Part shown: positions 1 to 7,859 of the stretch, in pieces | Layout of the letters: each line of letters opens with the position of its first letter | How positions within the stretch are numbered: position 1 is the stretch's first letter | Assembly (NCBI GenBank): GCA_902167985.1 | Contig: CABHNZ010000017.1 | Span: 42,942 to 106,941, forward strand | Origin: Shinella sp. UYSO24 | GTDB lineage: Bacteria > Pseudomonadota > Alphaproteobacteria > Rhizobiales > Rhizobiaceae | Direction of reading: 5' to 3' | DNA length: 64,000 bases | Position numbers and translations under genes: made by a program | Notes under the pieces: generated by a model | Told to the model about the DNA's origin: nothing | What the model saw: the letters and a program-made list of their open reading frames with translations, nothing else | Databases searched by the model: none

Positions 1-21
1 GCTGTTGATGGTGACTTCCAT
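1..21 (-). CDS. cysA: Sulfate ABC transporter ATPase CysA, first 7 codons only
   Basis: On the minus strand an ATG at 21 opens a frame reading MEVTINS that runs off the left edge. It lies 15 bases beyond the cysW stop, with an AAAGG-type ribosome site between. The position directly after cysT-cysW is where rhizobia carry cysA, the ATP-hydrolysing subunit of the sulfate/thiosulfate importer. Identification rests on context, because only seven residues are visible. Confidence 0.6.
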
Positions 22-36
22 CGATACTTGAACCTT

Positions 37-897
37 TCAATGCCTGCCGCCGGCAGCACCGGCCCCGAACCGCAGTTCGAGAAGGGATTTCAATGCGAGT
101 GTAACAAGGGCCAGGAGCGCCAGAAGCGAGGCGACGGCGAAGGCTGCTGCCATGTTATACTCATTGTAGAGGATCTCGATATGCAGCGGCATCGTGTTGG
201 TGAGGCCGCGGATATGGCCCGAGACAACCGAGACGGCGCCGAACTCGCCCATGGCGCGCGCATTACAGAGCAGCACGCCATAGAGCAGGCCCCAGCGGAT
301 ATTCGGCAGGGTGACATGCCAGAAGGTCTGCCAGCCGGAGGCACCAAGCGAGAGCGCCGCCTCCTCGTCACCCGTACCCTGATCTTCCATCAGCGGGATG
401 AGTTCCCGCGCGACGAAGGGAAAGGTGACGAAGACGGTGGCGAGAACAATGCCCGGCACGGCAAACAGGATCTCGATGCCATAGCTTTTCAGCCATGGCC
501 CGAGAACGCTCTGCGTGCCGAAGAGAAGCACATAGACAAGGCCCGAAATGACCGGCGAGATCGAGAATGGCAGGTCAATCAGGGTAATGAGGAAGGACTT
601 GCCCTTGAACTCGAATTTCGCGATGGCCCAGGAGGCGGCAAGGCCAAAGACGAGATTGAGCGGCACGGCGATGGCGGCGATCGTCAGCGTCAGCCTGATG
701 GCGGCCGCCGCATCCGGCTCGACCAGCGCCTCGTAATATTCCGTCCAGCCCTTGCGGAAGGCTTCGACGAAGACCGAGACGAGCGGGAGGATGAGAAAGA
801 GCGCCAGATAGGCGAGCGTCAAAAGAAGCAGCACGCTCTTGGCGGCGAAGCCTTCATCAGCAGGGCTGCGGAAAGACCGGAGTTTCTTGTCAGCCAT
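37..897 (-). CDS. cysW: Sulfate/thiosulfate ABC transporter permease CysW
   Basis: Inner-membrane permease subunit of the CysTWA-Sbp sulfate importer; it forms the translocation channel with CysT. The 286-residue product has about six hydrophobic segments, and a clear EAA loop that docks onto the ATPase (EEAALSLGASGW near residues 180-191, followed by a conserved LPNIRWG). Length matches the family. Its start overlaps the end of cysT by 8 bases, which implies translational coupling, and it is followed at once by cysA. Expression is likely driven from the promoter in front of sbp. The frame is intact. Confidence 0.95.
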   Translation of the reverse strand: MADKKLRSFRSPADEGFAAKSVLLLLTLAYLALFLILPLVSVFVEAFRKGWTEYYEALVEPDAAAAIRLTLTIAAIAVPLNLVFGLAASWAIAKFEFKGKSFLITLIDLPFSISPVISGLVYVLLFGTQSVLGPWLKSYGIEILFAVPGIVLATVFVTFPFVARELIPLMEDQGTGDEEAALSLGASGWQTFWHVTLPNIRWGLLYGVLLCNARAMGEFGAVSVVSGHIRGLTNTMPLHIEILYNEYNMAAAFAVASLLALLALVTLALKSLLELRFGAGAAGGRH

Positions 898-1747
898 TGC
901 CGTACCTCTTCCTGCTCCAGGCCTGGATGAGATTGATGACGAAGAGCATGACGAAAGAGATCAGCAGCATGATCGTCGCAATCGCCGTCGCGCCGGAATA
1001 ATTGAACTCCTCGAGCCGGATGACGATCAGCAGCGGAGCGATTTCCGAGACGTAAGGGATATTGCCGGCAATGAAGATGACAGAACCATATTCGCCGACG
1101 CCGCGGGCGAAGGCGAGCGCAAAGCCGGTGAGGATGGCGGGTGCCAGACCCGGCAGGATGACGCGGGTGATCGTCTGGAAACGGTTGGCGCCGAGCGTGG
1201 CGGCGGCCTCCTCCACTTCGCGGTCGATCTCTTCCATGACCGGCTGCACGGTGCGGACCACGAAGGGCAGGCCGATGAAGATGAGCGCCACGACAATGCC
1301 ATAGGGCGTGAAGGCGACGCGGAAGGGCATGAGATACTGCCCCACCCAGCCCTGCGGCGCATAGAGCGAGGCAAGCGCGATACCGGCGACCGCCGTCGGC
1401 AGCGCGAAAGGCAGATCGACCATGGCATCGACCAGACGGCGACAGGGAAAGCGGTAGCGCGTCAAAACCCAGGCGACGATCAGGCCGAAGATGACGTTGA
1501 TGATTGCGGCGGCGAAGGCCGTGCCGAAGGAGACGATGAGCGCCCGGATGGTGCGATCATCGGTGGCGATGGCCCAGAAGCCCGCCGGGCCAAGCTCCGC
1601 CGTGCGCCAGATCAGGCCGGCGATGGGAATGAGAATGATCAGCGACAGGTAGGCGAGCGAAAAGCCGAGCGTCAACCCAAAGCCTGGGATGATGCTCGGC
1701 TGTTTCAGTCGCCACCGCACCGGTGCGGCAGCGGCGGTATCAGTCAT
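890..1747 (-). CDS. cysT: Sulfate/thiosulfate ABC transporter permease CysT
   Basis: Second channel-forming subunit of the sulfate importer (also called CysU). The 285-residue protein has multiple hydrophobic helices and the permease EAA loop (EVEEAAATLGANRF around residues 180-195). It contains LPFALPTAVAGIALASLY, a stretch typical of CysT. It sits 41 bases downstream of the sbp stop and overlaps cysW by 8 bases, so sbp-cysT-cysW-cysA is one transcription unit on the minus strand. The frame is intact. Confidence 0.95.
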   Translation of the reverse strand: MTDTAAAAPVRWRLKQPSIIPGFGLTLGFSLAYLSLIILIPIAGLIWRTAELGPAGFWAIATDDRTIRALIVSFGTAFAAAIINVIFGLIVAWVLTRYRFPCRRLVDAMVDLPFALPTAVAGIALASLYAPQGWVGQYLMPFRVAFTPYGIVVALIFIGLPFVVRTVQPVMEEIDREVEEAAATLGANRFQTITRVILPGLAPAILTGFALAFARGVGEYGSVIFIAGNIPYVSEIAPLLIVIRLEEFNYSGATAIATIMLLISFVMLFVINLIQAWSRKRYGNG

Positions 1748-1788
1748 GAGTGTTCCGAGTTATTTCGCAGGCGATCATTTTTGAGCGA

Positions 1789-2823
1789 TCACTTGGCAGG
1801 CTTGTAGATCTGATCGAAAATGCCGCCATCGCCAAAGTGTTCCGGCTGCACCTTCTTCCAGCCGCCGAAGATCGGATCGTCGATGGTGACGAGCGTCAGC
1901 TTCGGCAGTTTATCGACAAGCGCCTTATCGACAAGCTCCGGCTTTGACGGGCGGTAGAAATGCTTGGCGGCAATCGTCTGGCCTTCCTTGGAATAGAGAT
2001 ATTCGAGATAGGCCTCGGCAACCTTGCGGGTGCCCTTGGCATCGACATTGGCATCAACCACGGCAACCGGCGGCTCGGCCTTGATGGAGATCGGCGGAAC
2101 GATGATCTCGAAGGCATCCTTGCCGAATTCCTCGGTGGCCAGATAGGCCTCGTTTTCCCAGGCGATCAGGACGTCGCCCTGCTGGCGCTGGGCAAAGGTG
2201 ATGGTCGAGCCGCGCGCGCCGCTGTCGAGAACCGGAGCCCGCTTGTAGAGATCGGCGATATAGGCCTTGATCTTCGTCTGGTCGCCCTTGAATTCCTGAT
2301 TGGCCCAGGCCCAGGCGGCGAGATAGTTCCAGCGCGCACCACCCGATGTCTTCGGGTTCGGCGTGACGATGGAGACGTCGCCCTTCACCAGATCACCCCA
2401 GTTATGGATGTTCTTCGGATTGCCCTTGCGAACGAGGAAGACGATCGTCGAGGTATAGGGCGAGGAATGGTTGGGCAGGCGATCGATCCAGCCGGGCTTG
2501 ATCTTGCCGGTCTTTTCGATGGCGTTGATATCGCCCTCAAGCGCCAGCGTCACGACATCGGCTTCAAGGCCGTCGATGACCGAGCGGGCCTGCGCGCCGG
2601 AGCCGCCGTGCGACTGGCGGACAGTGATATCCTCGCCGGTCTTTTCCTTCCAGTATTTGGCGAAGGCGACGTTATAGTCCTTATAAAGCTCACGGGTCGG
2701 ATCGTAGGAAACGTTGAGCAACTGGGTAGCGGCGAAGGCCGGCGCGACGGAGCCGGCAACCAGCGACAGGCCAAGGGCCATAGCCGCCAGACCGGTTCCA
2801 AGGCGTTTAACGAAATGCGACAT
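1789..2823 (-). CDS. sbp: Periplasmic sulfate-binding protein
   Basis: Captures sulfate (or thiosulfate) in the periplasm and delivers it to CysTW. The 344-residue product begins MSHFVKRLGTG, with an n-region, a hydrophobic core and a signal-peptidase I site after APAFA. The mature protein starts with LLNVSYDPTRELYKDYN, the hallmark of Sbp proteins. I chose the ATG at 2823 because GGAGAG lies about 7 bases upstream; an in-frame ATG at 2847 would add eight residues without a good ribosome site. It is first gene of the sulfate import operon, and the long upstream spacer must hold the operon promoter. Confidence 0.95.
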   Translation of the reverse strand: MSHFVKRLGTGLAAMALGLSLVAGSVAPAFAATQLLNVSYDPTRELYKDYNVAFAKYWKEKTGEDITVRQSHGGSGAQARSVIDGLEADVVTLALEGDINAIEKTGKIKPGWIDRLPNHSSPYTSTIVFLVRKGNPKNIHNWGDLVKGDVSIVTPNPKTSGGARWNYLAAWAWANQEFKGDQTKIKAYIADLYKRAPVLDSGARGSTITFAQRQQGDVLIAWENEAYLATEEFGKDAFEIIVPPISIKAEPPVAVVDANVDAKGTRKVAEAYLEYLYSKEGQTIAAKHFYRPSKPELVDKALVDKLPKLTLVTIDDPIFGGWKKVQPEHFGDGGIFDQIYKPAK

Positions 2824-3169
2824 GAGGTTCTCTCCTGTGTTCGTCAAAACTCTATCGGCTAGGTCGTCTTAGTCAATCTACGGCGAAAAGAAGGCAAAAC
2901 TGTTTCCCTTCGACAGCTTACGGCGACAAAGAATGGATCGCGCGAGGGATGGACGGCAGAACGCGCGGTTTGGGAAAAGTCGGATTGGCGGAATGAGGAT
3001 CTGGCGGGAAAGGGGTCGATGGAGGGGGTTAAACGCGTGACGCAGGGGCGCATTTCACGGTCATGCCCTGTCACGGCATAAGCATGCAGTCTGGCCGCTC
3101 AACCAAGAGCGACAGTATATTTCGGTTGGATTTATAGCGCTGCCGGCAAGCCAGCCAGCACCAGCGTCC
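2824..3169. other. Intergenic region upstream of sbp
   Basis: About 350 bases without a convincing gene. A 71-codon open frame on the minus strand (2859-3074) has no ribosome site and no recognisable product. The region should contain the promoter of the sbp-cysTWA operon. I see no SAM riboswitch-like fold and no clear operator. Confidence 0.5.
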
Positions 3170-3649
3170 CTATGCGGACATCAGTTCGCGCACCGGCGCC
3201 CGCTTGTCGTCACCGCCCTCGCCTGCCGCTTCCCCTGCCCCTTCGACTGCATCGGCAATCGTGGTGTTGAACAGGACGTCGCGGGTGGCATCGGCGACGC
3301 GGGCGAAGACGTGGCGGATCTCGCAGAGATGCTCGCCGTCGCAATCATCGCATTTGCGATAGGCCGTCTGGGAGAGACAGGGCAAAGGAGCGATCGGGCC
3401 GTCGACCAGCCGCAGCACCTCGCCGAAGGTGATCGCATCGGCCGGCTTCAGGAGAAGATAGCCGCCCTGCTTGCCGCGACGGCTGACGACGATGCCGGAG
3501 CGTTTCAGGTCGAGCAGGATCTGCTCCAGGAACTTCTTGGGGATGCTCTGCTGGACAGCAATTTCCGAGATCAGCATCGGCTCCTCGGGTTGAGCCTGCG
3601 CCAGTGCCGTCAGGGCCCTCAGCGCGTATTTCGCCTTCTGGGATATCAT
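3170..3649 (-). CDS. Rrf2-family transcriptional regulator
   Basis: A 159-residue winged-helix DNA-binding protein of the Rrf2 family (IscR/CymR/NsrR relatives). The N-terminus MISQKAKYALRAL is the typical Rrf2 start. The HTH region (SIPKKFLEQILLDLKRSGIV, residues ~35-55) is followed by the wing SRRGKQGGYLL. Three to four cysteines cluster at residues ~97-118 (PCLSQ...CDDC...HLC), in the place where Rrf2 proteins ligate an iron-sulfur cluster. It sits between the sulfate import operon and divergent cysHDN, so it probably senses sulfur or Fe-S status and controls one or both. That target assignment is inferred from location. Confidence 0.9.
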   Translation of the reverse strand: MISQKAKYALRALTALAQAQPEEPMLISEIAVQQSIPKKFLEQILLDLKRSGIVVSRRGKQGGYLLLKPADAITFGEVLRLVDGPIAPLPCLSQTAYRKCDDCDGEHLCEIRHVFARVADATRDVLFNTTIADAVEGAGEAAGEGGDDKRAPVRELMSA

Positions 3650-4046
3650 AACGCAACCATCAACAGGAGCGCCGCCGCGCGGCCGGAATTGACCCCACGT
3701 CGTCGCCCGATCATCGCATTTCCGGACATCCGCTGGAGCGCTGAAATGGCATTCCGAAGAGGGGCCAGAAGACGCTCAAGGGGGTGTCAGACAGATGCAT
3801 GTCCGCCCGCGGTCTTGCCGCATCGCAAACATATGTTCGGGATAGCTCAAATGGCCAGAAATTACAAACCAATGCGGGTGGGCCCGTGAATAAATTCGCT
3901 CACTTTTGGTTAAGGCGGCGGGTTTTCTGTGCGACCGAAGCTTTCTAGAGATATTTGCTCTTCGATACCGCCGGATGAAACGCGTTTTCCTGTCCTTTCT
4001 CACTGCCTGCCCGGATAATGCAGAAAGTGCTTATGAAAGAAGACCG
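3650..4046. other. Divergent promoter region, rrf2-like gene / cysH
   Basis: About 400 bases between the divergent Rrf2 regulator and cysH. The right half is A+T-richer than the surroundings and is the likely promoter area for cysHDN. An open frame runs in phase with cysH from 3906, but it has no ribosome site and no conserved residues before the ATG at 4047. No operator could be defined by eye. Confidence 0.45.
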
Positions 4047-4847
4047 ATGACGCTTCATGATGCTGCCGGGCGCGATCGCATCGCCCGCAACGATACTTCC
4101 GTGGCGACGCTCGAGACCTCAGTCGCGATTGACCGGCAGCTCGCCGGTCTCGACCTCGCCGGGCGACTGGCGCTTGCCGCCAGTCTCGGCCATGGGGTTT
4201 TCACCACTTCACTCGGCATCGAGGATCAGGTGATTACCGCTGCAATCGGAACGCATCGCCTGCCGATCGAAGTCTCGACGCTGCAGACCGGCCGGCTGTT
4301 TGCCGAGACGCTGGCGCTGATCGCCGAGACGGAAGAACGCTACGACCTGTCGATCCGCCGCTTCGAGCCGGATCAGAACGATATCGACGCCTATGCCGCG
4401 AAATACGGCCTCAACGGCTTTTATGACAGTGTCGAAGGGCGTCACGCCTGCTGTCATGTCAGGAAGCTCGTGCCGCTCGCCAAGCGCTGTCGGCGCCGAC
4501 GTGTGGATCACCGGGCTTCGCCGTGGCCAGTCCGGCAATCGCGCCACGACGCCGTTTGCCGAATATGATGCCGAGCGCAATCTGTTGAAGATCAACCCGC
4601 TTGCCGACTGGGATATCGAGACCATTCATGCCCATGTGGCGGCCGAGGCCATTCCGGTCAATCCGCTGCATGGCAGGGGCTATCCCTCGATCGGCTGCGA
4701 GCCCTGTACCCGCGCATCAAGCCCGGCGAACCCGAACGCGCCGGTCGATGGTGGTGGGAAAACGACCAGACGCGCGAATGCGGCCTGCATGTGCCGGAAG
4801 CCCATGCATCGGAAATCGCACCGAATGCGAGTTCCGCATCCCGCTAA
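4047..4847 (+). CDS. cysH: Adenylyl-sulfate (APS) reductase CysH, frame broken three times
   Basis: Reduces APS (or PAPS) to sulfite with thioredoxin. The product contains TTSLGIEDQVITAAI (substrate loop), a CCHVRK cysteine pair and a later GCEPCTRA pair. The CC...CxxC pattern is that of the Fe-S APS reductases of plants and rhizobia, not the PAPS-specific E. coli type. It then ends with WWWEND..ECGLH. The frame is lost near 4484/4492 (two bases missing) and again near 4715 (one missing). Restoring AAGGCG, TCGGGCG and GCGCCATC gives one continuous protein of about 267 residues ending at the TAA at 4845. ATG 4047 is chosen because family similarity begins there. First gene of cysHDN. Confidence 0.88.
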
Positions 4848-4924
4848 CCGCCATCTCATATGCAGCCGGGCAGACCGGTTGCCAGCTCCTGTGTTTGTAA
4901 CAGACTGATTATCCGGAGACCGCA

Positions 4925-5877
4925 ATGCCCCTGTCCGTACAGGAAACGGAAATCAAGAACCCGCCCGTTTCCAGACCGCCGCTCGATCCTCACCTCAAGG
5001 CTCTCGAAAACGAAGCGATCCACATCTTCCGCGAGGTCGCGGCCGAGTTCGAAAACCCGGTCATGCTCTATTCGATCGGCAAGGATTCGTCCGTGCTGCT
5101 GCATCTGGCGCGCAAGGCCTTCTTCCCCGGCCGTGTGCCCTTCCCGCTTTTGCACATCGATACGACGTGGAAGTTCAAGGAGATGATCGAATTCCGCGAC
5201 CAGATCGCGGAGAAATACGATCTCGACCTCGTGGTTTACACCAACCCGCGCGCGCCGAGGAAAACATCACGCCGTTCACCCACGGCTCGGCCTTCTATAC
5301 CGACGTGATGAAGACCGAGGCACTCCGGCAGGCGCTCGATGCCGGCGGCTATGATGCGGCCTTCGGCGGCGCACGGCGCGACGAGGAAGCGAGCCGCGCC
5401 AAGGAGCGCATCTATTCCTTCCGCACGCCCGACCATAAATGGGATCCGCGCAACCAGCGGCCGGAATTGTGGAATGTCTATAACGGCATGATCCGCAAGG
5501 GCGAGAGCGTACGCGCCTTCCCGCTCTCCAACTGGACGGAAGTCGATATCTGGCGCTACATCCAGGCCGAGGACATTCCGCTCGTGCCGCTCTATTACGC
5601 CGCCGAGCGCCCTTATGTGGAGCGCGACGGAATGATGATCCTCGCTGAAGATCCGCGCCTCGAACTGCAGCCCGGCGAAGAGGTGAAGCACGGCTCGATC
5701 CGCTTCCGCACGCTTGGCTGCTTCCCGCTGACGGGCGCGATCCGCTCGACCGCCTCCAATCTCGACGAGGTGATTTCCGAACTCGAAATCGCCACCGTTT
5801 CCGAACGCCAGGGCCGCGCGATCGACCGCGACCAGTCCGGCTCGATGGAAAAGAAGAAGCGCGAAGGATATTTCTAA
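4925..5877 (+). CDS. cysD: Sulfate adenylyltransferase subunit 2 CysD, one frame break
   Basis: Catalyses ATP + sulfate to APS as a heterodimer with the GTPase CysN. The N-terminal half shows LENEAIHIFREVAAEFENPV and the PP-loop YSIGKDSSVLLHLARKAF (residues ~43-60). The C-terminal half has GGARRDEEASRAKERI and ends KKKREGYF, the invariant CysD terminus. The frame changes near 5251-5257, within NPR(G)AEENITPF; one missing base explains it. The repaired protein is about 317 residues, close to the usual rhizobial length. It lies 77 bases after cysH and one base before cysN. Confidence 0.95.
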
Positions 5878-5878
5878 G

Positions 5879-7394
5879 ATGAGCGCAACGGCAAGTTCAA
5901 CGGCATCGCCGGCCACCGGTTCGGCCACCATCCTCCCCTTCGCCGAGGCCGCTGCCCGTGGCGCGCGCGACACGCGGCCGCTGCGGCTGATTACCTGCGG
6001 TTCGGTGGATGACGGCAAGTCGACGCTGATCGGCCGGCTGCTCTGGGACACGAAGGCGGTCAAGGAAGATCAGGCGGCGACGCTTGCCCGCGACAGCGGC
6101 AAGCAGAACGATCTCGGCCTGCCCGATTTCGCGCTTCTGCTGGACGGTCTGCAGGCGGAGCGCGAACAGGGCATCACGATCGATGTCGCCTATCGCTATT
6201 TCGCCACCGACCGGCGCTCGTTCATCGTCGCCGATACGCCCGGCCATGAGCAGTATACGCGCAATATGGCAACCGGCGCCTCGACGGCGGATCTTGCCAT
6301 TCTTCTGGCCGATGCGCGCGCCGGCATTCTGGAACAGACCCGCCGGCATGCGACGATCGCGGCGCTGATGGGCATCAAGCAGTTCGTGCTGGCGGTCAAC
6401 AAGATCGACCTCGTCCATTACGACAAGGCGATCTTCGAGAAGATCAGCCACGAGTTCCGCGAATTCGCGCTGGCGCTTGGTGTGCGGCAGATCACGGCCA
6501 TCCCGATGTCGGCGCTGAGGGGCGAGAATGTCGTGACATCCGGTGCCTCGGCCATGCCATGGTATGAAGGCCCGACGCTGATCGAGACGCTGGAACTGGC
6601 AACCGCCCGTTCCGGCCAGACCGGCGGTTTCCGTCTGCCGGTGCAGCGCGTCTCGCGCCCGGGCGAAGTTTTCGCGGTTATCAGGCACGGTTGCCGGCGG
6701 TTCGATCAAGCCGGGCGACAGCGTCGTCATCCTGCCGGCCGGCACGGTTGCCAATGTGAAGCAGATCGTCACCTTCGATCTGGTGCGCAATGCGGCGGTT
6801 TCAGGCGATGCGATCACGCTGGTTCTCGACCGCAATGTCGATGTGTCGCGCGGCGACCTGATCGTTTCCATCGAAGGCCAGCCGATGACCGGCACTGCCT
6901 TTGACGCGCAGATCGTGGCGCTGCAGCCGGGCGGTATCGAACCGGGCAAGCGTTACTGGCTGAAGACCGGCTCGCGCCGCCAGCGCGTTTCGGTCGAGCC
7001 CTTGTCGCAGCTAGAACTGAAGAGCGGCGCGTGGCAGCCGCATGCCGGTGCGCTGGCGATGAATGCCATCGGCAAGGTGCGGCTCTCCTTCGACGAAGCG
7101 GCAGTGTTCGACACCTATGAGCAGAACCGCACGACCGGCGCCTTCATCCTGATCGATCCGGATACGCTGAACACGGTGGCCGGCGGGATGATTACCGCCA
7201 AGCGCAGCGATCTCGGCGGCATTCATCGCGCGGACAGAGACGGGCAGCGCGTCGTTCTGTCCCTGCCTGCTGATCTCGCCGAGCAGTTGATGGCAAGCGA
7301 GCTGTTTGCGAGCCGCCGCGACGAGGCGGAGATCCGTCGGATGACGGCGCATGAGGCGGCAGAACTGTTTGCCAATGCCGGCAGCGATATCTAA
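5879..7394 (+). CDS. cysN: Sulfate adenylyltransferase subunit 1 (GTPase) CysN, one frame-break site
   Basis: GTP hydrolysis by CysN drives APS synthesis by CysD. G-motifs are clear: GSVDDGKSTLIGRL (G1, residues ~42-55), DTPGHEQYTRNM (G3) and NKIDL (G4), followed by EF-Tu-like domains II and III. The frame is lost near 6667 and 6684; restoring one A in GAAAGTTTT and one G in CAGGGCACG joins the halves into about 505 residues. There is no CysC (APS kinase) domain fused to the C-terminus, and none elsewhere in the window. This fits a direct APS-reductase route with the CC-type CysH. The gene is followed 26 bases later by a strong terminator. Confidence 0.95.
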
Positions 7395-7420
7395 CCGACA
7401 GCCCTGATCCATGACAGGAA

Positions 7421-7446
7421 GCACCGGGGAAACCCGGTGCTTTTTT
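7421..7446 (+). terminator. Rho-independent terminator of cysHDN
   Basis: A perfect 8-bp stem GCACCGGG/CCCGGTGC with a GAAA tetraloop is followed directly by six T residues, 26 bases after the cysN stop. Confidence 0.95.
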
Positions 7447-7450
7447 GTTT

Positions 7451-7729
7451 GTGCCGGATGCGGAGCGTGGGCCGCGTTCCGACATCCCCCCTCGCCGACC
7501 GGGCTGTGGACCGGCTGACGAAGCGACCTGCAGGGCATGGACGGTCCACGAGCAATCGATGCGACAAGCAGGCGGAAATGCCGGCGCGAGATGCCGGATG
7601 CGGAGCGGGCACAGACTTCCCACAGCCCCCTCTCCGACCGGGCTGTCGACCGGCTGACGCAGCGACCTGCAGGGCATGGTCGGTCCACGGGCAATCGCTG
7701 CGACAAGCGGGCGGAGATGCCGGCGCGAG
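7451..7729. repeat. Two ~140-bp direct tandem repeats
   Basis: Positions 7451-7590 and 7591-7729 are two head-to-tail copies of the same unit at about 80% identity by eye. Both open with TGCCGGATGCGGAGCG, share CGACCGGGCTGT, CCGGCTGACG and GCGACCTGCAGGGCATGG, and end CCGGCGCGAG. All six frames open here by chance of high G+C; none has a ribosome site or a recognisable product. No integrase or transposase is attached. Confidence 0.85.
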
Positions 7730-7855
7730 GTGCCGGCTTGAGGTTTCCGTTTGAGATGCCCGCTTGAAATGCCCAGGCGAGGTTCCGGGCCGAGATTTCG
7801 GGGCCAGATGCTGGGTTCGATAGCGGGTTTGATGCCGGCGGCCCGTTGCAAGTGC
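7714..7855. repeat. Degenerate 13-bp periodic array
   Basis: From 7714 the tail of the second 140-bp repeat passes into consecutive 13-base units of the form GAGRTGCCSGSYY. Units begin at 7714, 7727, 7740, 7753, 7766, 7779 and 7792, all exactly in phase. Three further units of 12-14 bases follow up to about 7845. The 13-base step is not a multiple of three, so this is not a protein repeat. The array ends at the stop codon of the patatin gene, which reads toward it. Confidence 0.75.
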
Positions 7856-7859
7856 CCTG

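Noticed and set aside
28..1807. Long plus-strand frames opposite cysW and cysT
   Set aside because: The minus-strand frames encode clear membrane permeases; the plus-strand products are hydrophilic, unconserved-looking shadows.
2824..4046. SAM or other riboswitch in front of the sulfur genes
   Set aside because: No paired-stem pattern or conserved core of a known sulfur-responsive riboswitch was found by eye in either leader.
5879..7394. Bifunctional CysNC (sulfate adenylyltransferase/APS kinase, NodQ-like)
   Set aside because: The protein ends at about 505 residues at a terminator, with no second P-loop kinase domain.
7451..7855. Possible CRISPR array or retron/diversity-generating repeat
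   Set aside because: There are no regular unique spacers between repeats, no cas genes and no reverse transcriptase nearby; the short repeats are directly contiguous.
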